Source: Martelella mediterranea DSM 17316 (GTDB lineage Bacteria; Pseudomonadota; Alphaproteobacteria; Rhizobiales; Rhizobiaceae). Taken from it: a stretch of 64,000 nt of DNA. The stretch is from NCBI RefSeq assembly GCF_002043005.1, contig NZ_CP020330.1, forward strand, positions 1,630,001 to 1,694,000. The letters run 5' to 3'. The notes beneath the pieces are model-generated. The model searched no databases, was not told the DNA's origin, and was given only the letters and a program-made list of their open reading frames with translations. Made by a program: the position numbers and the translations under genes. Position 1 is the first letter of the stretch. Each line of letters begins with the position of its first letter. This document shows, piece after piece, positions 29,935 through 39,576 of this stretch.

Positions 29935-29936
29935 GG

Positions 29937-32135
29937 ATGGGCCCGATGGATCGCTCGACAATCGTTCACGAAAACTTCCTGCGGCGGGTCGCCCAACAGG
30001 ACCTGCCCGCCGGAAAGGCGCCGGCCGGACCGCTTTCACGCGAGGGCGCCGTGTCCCTCTTCCGCTCCGGATGCCTTTGCCGGGCGCTGGATCGCACCAG
30101 CCGGAAGATGCAGGAGGAAAAACAGGGCTTCTACACGATCGGCTCCTCCGGTCACGAGGGAATGGCTGCCGTGGCAGCGGCCTTGCGGCCGACCGATATG
30201 GCCTTTCTTCACTACCGCGATGCGGCGTTTCAGATCCATCGCGCCAGCCAGGTGCCGGGCCAGTCCGTGACCTGGGACATGCTTTTGTCCTTTGCCTGTT
30301 CCGCCGAAGACCCGATCTCCGGGGGGCGGCACAAGGTGCTGGGATCGAAGATACTGGCCATTCCGCCGCAGACGTCCACGATCGCCAGTCACCTGCCAAA
30401 GGCGGTTGGCGCGGCCTATTCGATTGGGCTTGCCCGTCGTCACCCTCCCGAACACAAGGTCCTGGAGGATGACGGGATCGTCATGTGTTCATTTGGGGAT
30501 GCGTCGAGCAATCACTCCACCGCCCAGGGCGCCTTCAACGCCGCGCAATGGACAGATTACCAATCGGTTCCGTTGCCGCTGCTTTTCGTCTGCGAGGACA
30601 ACGGCATCGGGATATCGACGCGGACACCGAAAGGCTGGATCGCCGCAACCTTCTCGGCCCGCCCCGGCCTGAAATACTTCGCCTGCGACGGGCTCGACAT
30701 CTTCGACACCTACCGCGTGGCGCGTGCGGCGGCGCACTACGTCCGCACCCGCCGCAAGCCGGCTTTCCTGCACATTCGCACGATCCGTCTCTACGGTCAT
30801 GCCGGCGCAGATGTGGCCACGACCTATCTGTCGCGCGACTTCGTGGAAGCGGAAGAGGCGAACGACCCGTTGCTGCACACCGTGCGGCTCCTGGCCGAAG
30901 CGGGCGCCGCGACGCCGGCGGAGAGCCTCGAAATCTATGTCGAGACTGCGGAAAGGGTCGAGCGCATCGCAGCCGAGGCTGTCACCCGCCCCCGGCTGTC
31001 GACGGCCGGCGAGGTCATGGCCAGCATCATACCGCCGCCACGCGCCTGCAAGCCGACCAACGGCCCGGGCGCCGAGGACAGGGCGCGGGTCTTGGGCGGC
31101 GATCTGAAGGCGATGGCCGAACCCCAGACCATGTCGCGGCTCATCAACTGGGCGCTGACCGACCTGATGCTCGACCACGGCGAGATTGTGATGATGGGCG
31201 AGGATGTCGGCCGCAAGGGCGGCGTCTACGGCGTGACGCAGAAGCTGATGGCGCGTTTCGGCGCGTCCCGGGTCATCGACACGCTGCTTGACGAACAATC
31301 CATCCTCGGGCTCGGGCTTGGGCTCGCCCACAACGGCTTCCTGCCCGTCCCCGAAATCCAGTTCCTCGCCTATCTGCACAATGCGGAGGACCAGCTTCGC
31401 GGGGAGGCCGCGACGCTGCCGTTCTTCTCGAACGGGCAGTACACCAATCCGATGGTGCTGCGCATCGCAGGGCTTGGCTACCAGAAGGGCTTTGGCGGGC
31501 ATTTTCACAATGACAATTCGGTGGCGGTGCTTCGCGATATTCCGGGGCTGATCCTGGCGTGTCCATCCAACGGCGCGGATGCCGCGATGATGCTGCGCGA
31601 ATGTGTTCGGCTGGCCCGGGAGGAACAGAGGTTGGTCGTGTTCCTGGAACCGATCGCGCTCTACCACACGCGCGACCTGCATGAGGCGGGCGACAAGGGA
31701 TGGATGACGACTTATCCCGACCGGTCACAACGTGTCGCGCTCGGCGAGGTCGGTATCCATGGCGACGGCGACGACCTTGCGATTGTCACCTTCGGCAACG
31801 GCGCCTACCTGTCTCTGCAGGCGAAGCGGGAATTGGAGCTATTGGGAATCGCAACGCGCGTGATCGATCTTCGCTGGCTGTCTCCACTGCCGGAGGAAGC
31901 CATCGAAAAGGCGGTGGCCGGCTGCAAGCATGTGCTGATCGTGGACGAGACCCGCCGGACCGGCGGCCTGGCGGAATCGCTCATGGCGCTGATGACCGAA
32001 CGCACCACGATCCCGCATGTGCGCCTGTGCGCCGAGGACAGTTTCATCGCCACCGGCCCGTCCTATGCCGCGACGATGCCCTCGGCAGAGGCGATCGTGG
32101 CCGCCGCCCGCGCCCTGACGGGAGCATCGGCATGA
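29937..32135 (+). CDS. Fused alpha-beta 2-oxoacid dehydrogenase E1 (ThDP enzyme)
   Basis: This protein of up to 732 residues joins an E1-alpha domain (about 35-340) and an E1-beta domain (about 395-730; [40 protein letters not shown]). The ThDP/Mg motif reads [10 protein letters not shown] near 185 and CEDNGIGIS near 219, so the usual GDG...NN is GDA...DN; relatives of this fused type show the same form. The ATG at 29946 has better RBS spacing than the one at 29937. No E2 or E3 gene lies nearby. With gcdH, a 2-oxoadipate-like substrate giving glutaryl-CoA is attractive but unproven. Confidence 0.85.
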   Translation: MGPMDRSTIVHENFLRRVAQQDLPAGKAPAGPLSREGAVSLFRSGCLCRALDRTSRKMQEEKQGFYTIGSSGHEGMAAVAAALRPTDMAFLHYRDAAFQIHRASQVPGQSVTWDMLLSFACSAEDPISGGRHKVLGSKILAIPPQTSTIASHLPKAVGAAYSIGLARRHPPEHKVLEDDGIVMCSFGDASSNHSTAQGAFNAAQWTDYQSVPLPLLFVCEDNGIGISTRTPKGWIAATFSARPGLKYFACDGLDIFDTYRVARAAAHYVRTRRKPAFLHIRTIRLYGHAGADVATTYLSRDFVEAEEANDPLLHTVRLLAEAGAATPAESLEIYVETAERVERIAAEAVTRPRLSTAGEVMASIIPPPRACKPTNGPGAEDRARVLGGDLKAMAEPQTMSRLINWALTDLMLDHGEIVMMGEDVGRKGGVYGVTQKLMARFGASRVIDTLLDEQSILGLGLGLAHNGFLPVPEIQFLAYLHNAEDQLRGEAATLPFFSNGQYTNPMVLRIAGLGYQKGFGGHFHNDNSVAVLRDIPGLILACPSNGADAAMMLRECVRLAREEQRLVVFLEPIALYHTRDLHEAGDKGWMTTYPDRSQRVALGEVGIHGDGDDLAIVTFGNGAYLSLQAKRELELLGIATRVIDLRWLSPLPEEAIEKAVAGCKHVLIVDETRRTGGLAESLMALMTERTTIPHVRLCAEDSFIATGPSYAATMPSAEAIVAAARALTGASA

Positions 32136-33175
32136 AGACAGCCGCCATCATCTGTCCCGGTCGGGGAACCTACAACAAGTCGGAGCTTGGCTATCTCGGG
32201 CGGCACTTTCCCGATCCGGGCCTGCTTGCGCAATTCGACGCGCTGAGAAGCGCCGAGGGACAACCGACGCTCGGAGAACTCGACGGGGCCACCCGCTTCT
32301 CGATGGCCACGCACACTCGCGGCGACAATGCGGCGGGGCTGATCTATGCCGCGACGCTCGGCGACTTTCTGTCGATTGATCGCGAGCGCGTGAAGATCGT
32401 CGCGGTCACCGGCAATTCCATGGGATGGTACTCGGCGCTCGCTTGCGCCGGCGCCGTTTCGGCTCTGGACGGCTTCACGATTGCCAACACAATGGGCACG
32501 CTGATGCACGAGGCGATGATCGGCGGACAGGTGATCTATCCATTCGTCGGAGACGACTGGCGCCCGGATCCAGCCCGTAAGACGGCGCTGCTGGCGATTG
32601 TCGATGCCATCGCGGCGAAACCCGACCACTTCCTTTCAGTGTCGATCGATCTTGGCGGAATGCTGGTGCTTGCCGGCAATGAGGCGGGACTGGCAGCGTT
32701 TGAGGCAGCGGTCGAGCCCCTGCAGGGCAGGTTCCCCATGCGCCTTGGCAATCACGCGGCGTTTCACACGGAATTGCAGGCGCCGGTCGCCGCGCAGGGC
32801 CGCGCGATGCTGTCGCCCGCGCTTTTCACGCAACCCGATCTGCCGCTGATAGACGGGCGTGGCGAGATCTGGTGGCCGAAGACGGTCAGCACCGATGCGC
32901 TCCGGGACTACACGCTGGGGGCCCAGGTCACGGAAAGCTATGATTTCACCCGCGCCGTCACGGTCCTCGCGCGCGAGTTCGCTCCCGATCTCTTCATCGT
33001 CACCGGCCCCGGAACCACCCTTGGCGGCGCGGTTGCACAGTCGCTCATTCTCGCGAACTGGCGCGGCATGACCGGCAAGGAGGATTTCAAATCCGTCCAG
33101 GAGGCCTCACCGGTTCTGGCTTCCATGGGTCTGCCGGAACAGCGAGCCACGATATCGGGAGCAGGAATGCGATGA
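32132..33175 (+). CDS. FabD-like ACP/CoA acyltransferase
   Basis: This 347-residue protein begins [20 protein letters not shown] and overlaps the E1 gene by 4 nt (ATGA). It has the acyltransferase fold: nucleophile motif GNSMG with Ser at about 96 (FabD has GHSLG) and the catalytic His in NHAAFHTELQ at about 212. Usual role is malonyl transfer between CoA and ACP. There are no fatty-acid genes here, so it more likely handles an acyl-CoA of this pathway or edits acyl groups on an unseen carrier. Confidence 0.8.
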   Translation: MKTAAIICPGRGTYNKSELGYLGRHFPDPGLLAQFDALRSAEGQPTLGELDGATRFSMATHTRGDNAAGLIYAATLGDFLSIDRERVKIVAVTGNSMGWYSALACAGAVSALDGFTIANTMGTLMHEAMIGGQVIYPFVGDDWRPDPARKTALLAIVDAIAAKPDHFLSVSIDLGGMLVLAGNEAGLAAFEAAVEPLQGRFPMRLGNHAAFHTELQAPVAAQGRAMLSPALFTQPDLPLIDGRGEIWWPKTVSTDALRDYTLGAQVTESYDFTRAVTVLAREFAPDLFIVTGPGTTLGGAVAQSLILANWRGMTGKEDFKSVQEASPVLASMGLPEQRATISGAGMR

Positions 33176-33222
33176 CTGTTCCCATGCTCGGCACGAATTC
33201 AGCGCACGCGGTCCGGTCCCGG

Positions 33223-33930
33223 TCAGGAAAGGCTGTCATGGTTCGCCGGCAGCGCCCCGGCTTTTTCAAGGCTGGCGATGAACCGGGCCTTGCCGCGCAA
33301 GACATGCTCTTCCGACACCGCGCCAGCCGTTTCCGCATCGCCTTTCCGGAAGGCCTCCAGCATCAGCCGGTGGTCGTCGTTGCGTTCGCGAAAGCCGCTT
33401 TCCGTGGCGAGCGACTGGCTTCGGAAGAGATGCGACTGAAGCACAAGCCGTCGTTGCAGAACAATGAACGGACGGTTCCCTGTGGCCGAGGCAATGGCGT
33501 CGTGAAACTGGGTGTTCAGCCTGAAATAGGCGTCAATGTCGTTGTCGCCGATCGCCGCGTCCATCTTCGCGATCAGGCGGTCAAGCCCGTCCATCTGGCG
33601 ATGCGAAAGGTTCCGCGCGGCTTCGCGCCCCCCGAGCCGCCACAGCGCGGCGCGGACGTCGTACTCGTGGAGCACGTCCTGCAGTTTCACCCGTCTGACA
33701 ATGACGCCCCGGTTGGGGACGACCTCGACCAGGCCGGCCTCCTGAAGAATCCGGCAGGCTTCCCGAATGGGGCCACGGCTGACATCCCACTGAGCCGCAA
33801 GAGTTTTTTCTTTCAGGCGGTCGCCGGCCTTGAGATTCCCTTCGAGGATCAGATGCTCCAGCCGCTCAAGCAGCAGGTCCACAAGGGGACGGTCTTCGCG
33901 GTTGGCCTCCTGGCGCAGATCGGGCGTCAC
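33223..33930 (-). CDS. GntR-family regulator (FadR/FCD type)
   Basis: The start is taken as GTG at 33930, because GGAGG lies eight bases upstream and the longer frame reads into promoter DNA. The 235-residue protein has a GntR winged helix at about 20-75 (LKAGDRLKEKTLAAQWDVSR; GPIREACRILQEAGL) and an FCD ligand domain with the metal-binding His pattern (FHDAIASATGNR). It is divergent from tctC at 34432 and convergent with the FabD-like gene. It probably controls the transporter and dehydratase genes to its right. Confidence 0.87.
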   Translation of the reverse strand: MTPDLRQEANREDRPLVDLLLERLEHLILEGNLKAGDRLKEKTLAAQWDVSRGPIREACRILQEAGLVEVVPNRGVIVRRVKLQDVLHEYDVRAALWRLGGREAARNLSHRQMDGLDRLIAKMDAAIGDNDIDAYFRLNTQFHDAIASATGNRPFIVLQRRLVLQSHLFRSQSLATESGFRERNDDHRLMLEAFRKGDAETAGAVSEEHVLRGKARFIASLEKAGALPANHDSLS

Positions 33931-34431
33931 AGGTCGTCCTCCATTGGCTTCTCCTCCCAAAAGTGTCAGCACTATATGATAGTTGTTGACATAATTGATA
34001 TAGTGATTACAAATTTTACAAAACCGCAGGTTGTTTTTGCGATAGGCTTCAGGGAGGTTTCGCCGACGGCGAAAAGAGAGGTGATGCCTGGCTTCGCGAC
34101 CCGGGGAGGGTTTGCGCAAGGCACCTCGTGGGGCCCCGGCGCCGGCCCGGCCAGATATTCGTTCAGGGAGAGATCGGATCGGCTGTGGCACGGGGCAGCG
34201 CGTGCAAGTGGAGGATCACGCCGTCCCGGACATCGGAGCGTGACCATGCCGCGTTCTGAAAGGACGGCAACTGCCCGAGGAGGATCGGTCAGAATAATCT
34301 AGCGCATCGACCCAAAGATCGGGATCGATCTTCGGAAGGAATGATGCCTGGATTCAGTAGGTTAGAGCGTCACGCGTGCGTCCGGATGGATACACGGCGC
34401 TCTGAAGGGATCTAAAGGGAGGAGAGACCAT
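33931..34431. promoter_or_regulatory. Divergent promoter region gntR / tctC with inverted repeat
   Basis: CACTATAT (33970-33977) and ATATAGTG (33998-34005) are perfect 8-bp inverted arms around a 20-base AT-rich centre that includes TTGTTGACATAATTG. The site lies 40 bases before the GntR start, which fits autoregulation. The rest of the 500 bases has no gene. GGGAGGAGAGA before 34432 is the tctC ribosome-binding site. Confidence 0.5.
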
Positions 34432-35382
34432 ATGAAACTGTTGTTGAGGTCCGTGGCGGCCATTGCGTTGTTGATTGGAGGCGGCGCTGCTGCCCAGACA
34501 TATCCTGAAAAGCCTATCCGATTGATCGTTCCGTTCGATCAGGGCGGTCTTACCAGCAACTCTGCCAGGATAATGGCCAAGGCGATCGAGGACAATGATC
34601 TGCTGCCTGTGCCGATCATCATCAGCTATGTGCCCGGTGCGGCCGGGACCATTGGCGCGCGCCAGGTGAAAGATTCCAAGCCGGATGGCTATACCGCGCT
34701 GATCTGGCATGTCGCTGCCAACGGTGCACAGGCCATGGGCAACGTCAACTTCGGCCCCGACGATTTCAAACTCGTCGCTGGCACCGACCGCCAGTGCTAC
34801 ATGCTTGTCGTGCGGGAATCGTCGGAATATCAGACCCTTCCCGAGCTTCTGGAAGCCGCGAAGGCAAATCCCGATACGATAATTTCGGCAGACAATCTGG
34901 GTGGCGCGAACCACATCGCGTCCGTGCTTGCCGAGGACGCTTTGCCCGGCGCGACTTTCAGGCACGTCCAGTTCGGCGGGACCGCCAAGACCTATCCCGC
35001 ATTGCTCGGCGGACACGCGGAGGTCAACGCGACCTCTACCTCTTCACTGTCGAGCACGTCGACCAACGGGCTGCGTGTGCTCGGCTACATGGGACCCGAA
35101 CGGCATCCCGATTACCCGGATGTACCGACGTTCCACGAGCTCGGCTACGATACCGAGTTCTGCATGTACAGCTGGTGGTTCATGCCCAAGGACACGCCGG
35201 AAGACCGGGTCGCCGTGTTCCGCGACGCCATGGTCAAGGCCATGGATACCGACTACATGCGCCAGCAGACCAAGGCGCAGGGTGTCGAGCACATCATCCT
35301 TACCGGCGACGAACTGAACGCCGCAATGGAGACCGAGAAGACCAAGATCTCGGCGATCGGGGCGCGTCTGCGCGGCGAATAG
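34432..35382 (+). CDS. tctC: TctC-type solute-binding protein (first tct set)
   Basis: This 316-residue protein has a signal peptide (KLLLRSVAAIALLIGGGAAA, cut near AQT) and the family core YPEKPIRLIVPFDQGG and PIIISYVPGAAGTIGARQV. TctC proteins bind carboxylates in the periplasm for the TctAB membrane pair. Genes tctB and tctA follow on the same strand. The ligand is not certain; the neighbouring dehydratase genes suggest a sugar acid. Confidence 0.92.
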   Translation: MKLLLRSVAAIALLIGGGAAAQTYPEKPIRLIVPFDQGGLTSNSARIMAKAIEDNDLLPVPIIISYVPGAAGTIGARQVKDSKPDGYTALIWHVAANGAQAMGNVNFGPDDFKLVAGTDRQCYMLVVRESSEYQTLPELLEAAKANPDTIISADNLGGANHIASVLAEDALPGATFRHVQFGGTAKTYPALLGGHAEVNATSTSSLSSTSTNGLRVLGYMGPERHPDYPDVPTFHELGYDTEFCMYSWWFMPKDTPEDRVAVFRDAMVKAMDTDYMRQQTKAQGVEHIILTGDELNAAMETEKTKISAIGARLRGE

Positions 35383-35390
35383 GGTCCGTT

Positions 35391-35420
35391 TTGCACCGCT
35401 CCCGAAATGGGGCGGTGCAA
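35391..35420 (+). other. Stem-loop after tctC
   Basis: TTGCACCGCTCC (35391-35402) pairs with GGGGCGGTGCAA (35409-35420) with one G-U, loop CGAAAT. No U-tract follows. It lies nine bases after the tctC stop and probably limits read-through or protects the tctC mRNA. The other two tct sets in the window have the same arrangement. Confidence 0.7.
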
Positions 35421-35442
35421 GGCTAACAAGAGATTTGGAAAC

Positions 35443-35934
35443 ATGAACGACAAACAGTCTTCCGGCTGGTTTGAGATTGGCGTCTATTCGGTGCTGCTTT
35501 GCGTCGTGGCGTCGGTCTTCTGGTCGACGCTCGGTCTGCCCGCTTCGACGCGCGAGCCTCTCGGGTCCGCATCCCTCCCGCAAATCGTCTCGGTGATTAT
35601 CGGGATCTTTTGCGTGATCCTGATCTGGCGCGCGCTTGCCGCGATGCGCCCTGCGGTCGGGCGGACGCCCGCGCCGAATGACGAAGCGGTGAGCCATCGG
35701 CGTCGGACCGACAAGGCCGCAATCTGTCTGGGCATTGCGATCGCGTTCGCTTTGGCGCTCCAGCTTCGGCTGCTGAACGCGGCCATTCTGACGCCTGCGT
35801 TTCTTCTCTCGCTGATGCTGGTCCTGCACGGATTTCGACCTCGCACGATCCTGCCCTCGGTGGCGATCTCGCTGATTGTCGGGATCGTCACGGTCTACGC
35901 GTTCAAGAACTTCTTCTACATCGACCTACCTTAG
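35443..35934 (+). CDS. tctB: TctB-type small membrane subunit (first set)
   Basis: The start at 35443 gives 163 residues with four hydrophobic segments at about 9-30, 44-62, 89-105 and 113-158. The weak sequence conservation and LP-containing helices are typical of TctB. It pairs with TctA to carry solute across the inner membrane. The region upstream holds the stem-loop, and the ribosome-binding site is weak. Confidence 0.85.
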   Translation: MNDKQSSGWFEIGVYSVLLCVVASVFWSTLGLPASTREPLGSASLPQIVSVIIGIFCVILIWRALAAMRPAVGRTPAPNDEAVSHRRRTDKAAICLGIAIAFALALQLRLLNAAILTPAFLLSLMLVLHGFRPRTILPSVAISLIVGIVTVYAFKNFFYIDLP

Positions 35935-35949
35935 GCAGGGACGACGATC

Positions 35950-37452
35950 ATGGATGCCTTTATTTCCGCAACAGCACATATCCTGACCCCGGCGCCGTTA
36001 TTCTGGTGCTTCCTCGGCGTCACTCTCGGAGCGGTCGTCGGCGCGATCCCGGGACTGAGCGGGTCGATGCTGATCACGATGACCGTGCCGCTGACCTTTT
36101 TCATGGGAAGCTATTACGACGCGCTGATCCTTCTGGTCGCCATGTATGTCGGCTCGGTCAGCGGCGGCCTGGTCTCGGCCACGCTCCTGCGCATGCCGGG
36201 AACACCCGCCTCGGTGATGACGACCCTGGACGGTTACCCGATGGCGCAGCGCGGCGAGGCCGGCCGCGCGCTCGGCCTTGGCATTACGGCCAGCTTTGTC
36301 GGTGGTCTCATCTCCTGGATATTCCTGATCACCCTTTCGCCGACACTGGCGGTCTGGGCCACCTATTTCGGGCCCTGGGAATACTTCACGATGGTTCTCA
36401 TGGCGCTGGTGCTGATTGCCTCCCTGAGCCAGGGTTCGATGGTGAAAGGCCTGCTTGCCGGCTTCCTTGGAATGCTCGCCTCCATGCCGGGGGTCGACCC
36501 CAGTACCGGCATGTTGCGATTGACCTTCGGATTCGATTCCTGGGCGGGCGGGTTCAACCTGCTGCCGGTTCTGCTGGGCGTGTTTGTCGTCAGCCAGGTC
36601 CTGAAGTACATCATTGACGCCGAACGGCCGGTGATGCGGATTACCGCCTCGAACAAGGGAATCTTCATGAGCCTTGCCGACTGGAAGCGGCAGGCGGTAA
36701 ACCTGATCCGTTCCTCGGTGATCGGAACCTGGATCGGCATCCTGCCGGGGATCGGGGCCTCGATCGGCTCGATCTGCGCCTATACGGCCGCCAAGAATCT
36801 CTCCAAGACGCCCGAGAAGTTCGGCACGGGATGCGAAGACGGCGTTGTGGCATCGGAGGCCGCCAACAACGCGACCATCGGCGGCGCGCTCGTGCCGCTG
36901 GTGACGATGGGCATCCCCGGAAGCGTGATCGACGCCATCCTGATCGGCGCTCTACTGATGCACAATCTGCAACCGGGTCCGCTGCTTTTCGTGACCAACC
37001 CCGAGGTGCCCTACACCATCATTTCCACGCATCTGATCGCCAACGTCATGATGCTGGGCGTGATGCTGCTGTCGGTGAAATGGATGTCGAAGCTGATCCT
37101 GGTTCCGACCGCCTATCTGATGCCGATCATTCTGATGTTCTGCCTGATCGGTTCCTATTCCTTGCAGAACCGCCCGTTCGATGTCTGGGTGACGCTTGCA
37201 TTCGGGGTGATCGGGTTCGTCCTCGAAAAGGTCAAGGTTCCGCTGGCACCGTTCGTGATTGGCTTCATTCTGGCCGTCCTTGCGGAATCCGAGCTTCGCT
37301 CGGGTCTGATGGCCTCGGCAGGCTCGATCGAGCCGCTCTTCACCCGACCCGTGGCGGCTCTGTTCCTGGCGGTCTCGGTCATCATGCTGATCTGGTCGTT
37401 CTGGGGCGAATGGCGCGGCGCGCGCCTGCGCAAGCGGGATCTGATCGAATGA
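35950..37452 (+). CDS. tctA: TctA-type large membrane subunit (first set)
   Basis: This 500-residue protein has about 12 helices and the two conserved TctA repeats: GAVVGAIPGLSGSMLITMTV near 30 and GIGASIGSICAYTAAKNLSK near 265, plus LLRMPGTPASVMTTLDGYPM. It is the transport channel of the tripartite tricarboxylate transporter. Its last 4 bases overlap the start of a small frame at 37449. Confidence 0.93.
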   Translation: MDAFISATAHILTPAPLFWCFLGVTLGAVVGAIPGLSGSMLITMTVPLTFFMGSYYDALILLVAMYVGSVSGGLVSATLLRMPGTPASVMTTLDGYPMAQRGEAGRALGLGITASFVGGLISWIFLITLSPTLAVWATYFGPWEYFTMVLMALVLIASLSQGSMVKGLLAGFLGMLASMPGVDPSTGMLRLTFGFDSWAGGFNLLPVLLGVFVVSQVLKYIIDAERPVMRITASNKGIFMSLADWKRQAVNLIRSSVIGTWIGILPGIGASIGSICAYTAAKNLSKTPEKFGTGCEDGVVASEAANNATIGGALVPLVTMGIPGSVIDAILIGALLMHNLQPGPLLFVTNPEVPYTIISTHLIANVMMLGVMLLSVKWMSKLILVPTAYLMPIILMFCLIGSYSLQNRPFDVWVTLAFGVIGFVLEKVKVPLAPFVIGFILAVLAESELRSGLMASAGSIEPLFTRPVAALFLAVSVIMLIWSFWGEWRGARLRKRDLIE

Positions 37453-37613
37453 ACGACGCGACGATCGAGTGCATGGACGGCTTTGACGAAACCTTGATCT
37501 TCGACGCCCTGGAAGGGCAGTCGATGGTCGTCACCAATGGCGCAATCCCTGTGCCGCAGGGACACGGGCTGTCCCTTGATCGAAACCTTCTAGCTGAACT
37601 GGCAATAGCATGA
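37449..37613 (+). pseudogene. Short frame like the C-terminus of an enolase-superfamily enzyme
   Basis: Fifty-four codons end in NGAIPVPQGHGLSLDRNLLA. This resembles the last residues of mandelate racemase/muconate lactonising-type sugar-acid dehydratases (VPDGPGLGVELD). The barrel is missing, so it is either a remnant or a small coupled peptide. It overlaps tctA (ATGA) at its start and the UxaA-like gene (ATGA) at its end, so the fusion left translation coupling intact. A sugar-acid dehydratase once here would fit its neighbours. Confidence 0.5.
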
Positions 37614-38770
37614 GTCAAGAGTTTCAGGGTTTCCGTCGCGCGGACGGATCCGTCGGCGTGCGCAATGACCTGCTGATCTTGTCGACGACGGGACTGACAG
37701 GGCCAGCCGCTCGGCGCATCGGAAAGGCGCTTCCGGCGGCCAAGGTCGTCACAACGCCCTTTGGCAGCGGTGTGGTCGGCGATGACGGCGCCCTGCGAAA
37801 CCGGATGCTGCTTGGCTTTGCGCGTCATCCAAACGTTGGCGCCGTGTTGCTTCTGAGCGGCAAACAACCCGAGGCTGAGGAATACCGCGATCAGATCGTT
37901 GCGACCGGACGACCGGTCGAACTGTTGCTTCTCGACGAGAACCGTCAGGATTCCCTTCGGTTGACGGATTTGGGCATCCGCGTTGGCGCCCGGCTCATGC
38001 GTCAGCTCAGCCGCCAGCTTCGCAGCCCGGCTTCGATTTCCGAGCTGCTTCTGGCGGGCGAATGCGGGCGCTCCGATCCCAGTTCGGGTCTTGCGGCCAA
38101 TCCGCTGGTTGGCCGCATCGCTGATCATGTCGTCGCTGAGGGTGGCCGGTTCGTCGCCGGGGAGACAATGGAATGGTTCGGGGCCGAACATGTCCTCAAT
38201 CGGCGGGCGGCTTCGCCCGAAATCGCGGAAGCGATCCAAGGCGCCGTGGCCCGACGCATGGACCACGCGAAATCCGCGGGCATAGACCTGATCGGCAACA
38301 ACCCCAGCCCGACCAACATCGCGGGCGGGCTGACAACCCTTGAAGAGAAGTCGCTCGGCGCGATCCACAAGACAGGCACAAGCCCGATCCTCGGTTTGCT
38401 CGCGCACGGCCAAGCCCCGGCGGGGCCGGGATGCTGGCTCATGGATCAGCCGTTTTATGCACCGGAATCGCTATCCGGATTCACGGCGGCGGGCGCCCAT
38501 ATCGTTCTGTTCACGACCGGACCCGGCAATAGCTATTGCAGCCTGCTCGCCCCGACCATCAAGATTTCGGCCAATGTCGACACCTGCATGAACCTTCCCG
38601 AGCAGATCGATTTCGATGCCAGCGGCCTCCTGCTCGGAACCCTCTCGATGGACGAAGCGACCGAGCGGCTGACAAAACACATCCTGGAGACGGCTTCCGG
38701 CGCCTCGACCTTCGGCGAGATCCTGGAGGAAGGCGAAGAAGTCGTAACCCGCATCGGAGCATCGCTGTAA
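37610..38770 (+). CDS. UxaA-family dehydratase, large subunit
   Basis: This 386-residue protein matches the C-terminal catalytic part of altronate/galactarate dehydratases (FRRADGSVGVRNDLLILSTT; ECGRSDPSSGLAANPLVGR; GLTTLEEKSLGAIHKTGTSP). The N-terminal SAF domain is absent and is supplied by the next gene. Such split enzymes remove water, or sulfite in sulfolactate sulfo-lyase, from hydroxy acids with an Fe or Mg centre. It probably breaks down the acid that the tct system imports. The exact substrate is unknown. Confidence 0.85.
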   Translation: MSQEFQGFRRADGSVGVRNDLLILSTTGLTGPAARRIGKALPAAKVVTTPFGSGVVGDDGALRNRMLLGFARHPNVGAVLLLSGKQPEAEEYRDQIVATGRPVELLLLDENRQDSLRLTDLGIRVGARLMRQLSRQLRSPASISELLLAGECGRSDPSSGLAANPLVGRIADHVVAEGGRFVAGETMEWFGAEHVLNRRAASPEIAEAIQGAVARRMDHAKSAGIDLIGNNPSPTNIAGGLTTLEEKSLGAIHKTGTSPILGLLAHGQAPAGPGCWLMDQPFYAPESLSGFTAAGAHIVLFTTGPGNSYCSLLAPTIKISANVDTCMNLPEQIDFDASGLLLGTLSMDEATERLTKHILETASGASTFGEILEEGEEVVTRIGASL

Positions 38771-39057
38771 TGGAGAATACGCGTCAAAAGGTCATCGTTC
38801 AGGACGGCTCCGACTCTGTCGGTGTCGCCCTTGTCCCGCTCAAGGCGGGCGAGGTCCTGGATGTCCGCACGGGCACAGAGACACGACCATTAAGGATCCA
38901 GAACGACATCCCCCGCTACCACAAGTTCGCGGTCGTTGACCTGCCCGACGGCGCGGAGGTCCGGAAGAATGGCGAAGTCATTGGCCGCATGATGCGTCCG
39001 GCAAGGATCGGCGAACACGTTCACACACACAACCTGACCGGACTGACTATGAAGTGA
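38770..39057 (+). CDS. UxaA-family dehydratase, small SAF subunit
   Basis: This 95-residue protein begins at 38770, sharing one base with the stop of the large subunit. It holds the SAF fold of the UxaA N-terminus: DGSDSVGVALVPLKAGE and the end HVHTHNLTGL, with the HxH motif. In one-chain enzymes and in suyAB this small part comes first; here its gene comes second. It should form a complex with the large subunit. Confidence 0.85.
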   Translation: MENTRQKVIVQDGSDSVGVALVPLKAGEVLDVRTGTETRPLRIQNDIPRYHKFAVVDLPDGAEVRKNGEVIGRMMRPARIGEHVHTHNLTGLTMK

Positions 39058-39576
39058 GGCGCAGCGAGAGCAACCTTGCCAATGGCGACACAGTCACAAA
39101 TCGTTGAAAACGCCCAATGTGCGAGTTCCGGTGACAAACATAAATCGACCGCATGCGCAAGCAACTGATCAGACCCATGAGAGGGTTCAAGACGAGGAGA
39201 ACGGCATAGGCGCAGCCTCATGCGTAGCGTCGGGTTAACCAGTCTGTCGTGAGCGGGTTGGTATTTGGTGGCAATGACCGAAGTCGTGCCTGCTCACGTC
39301 TGACGCCACTGCTTTCCCGCCGAGATCATCGCCGGAGTTAAGCTAATCCGACCTTGTTTTCAAATTCCATCTTCTGGTTCGGCCTTAGAGCGCCGGATTG
39401 AAAATGGGGTTGTAAAGAGGATTTCTATTCTCGGGCTGCTAACGAACCGAAGCGGATTTTATATAGGCGAAGCCCGATTGCAGTCACGATCTCGTTGATC
39501 GGGATCCAGGACTTGCGGACGTGGCGGATGGCCATACAGCCTGCATGACCACCCGCCGCCGCTTCATTCCGGCAGA
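39058..39576. other. Intergenic stretch between convergent operons
   Basis: About 520 bases separate two converging operons. I see no recognisable gene. A short minus-strand frame ending at 39425 (RHVRKSWIPINEIVTAIGLR) looks protein-like but matches nothing I know and may be insertion-sequence debris. Confidence 0.4.

Noticed and set aside
33176..33222. Terminator between the FabD-like gene and gntR
   Set aside because: The convergent gap is only 47 bases, and no stem with a T-run could be drawn.
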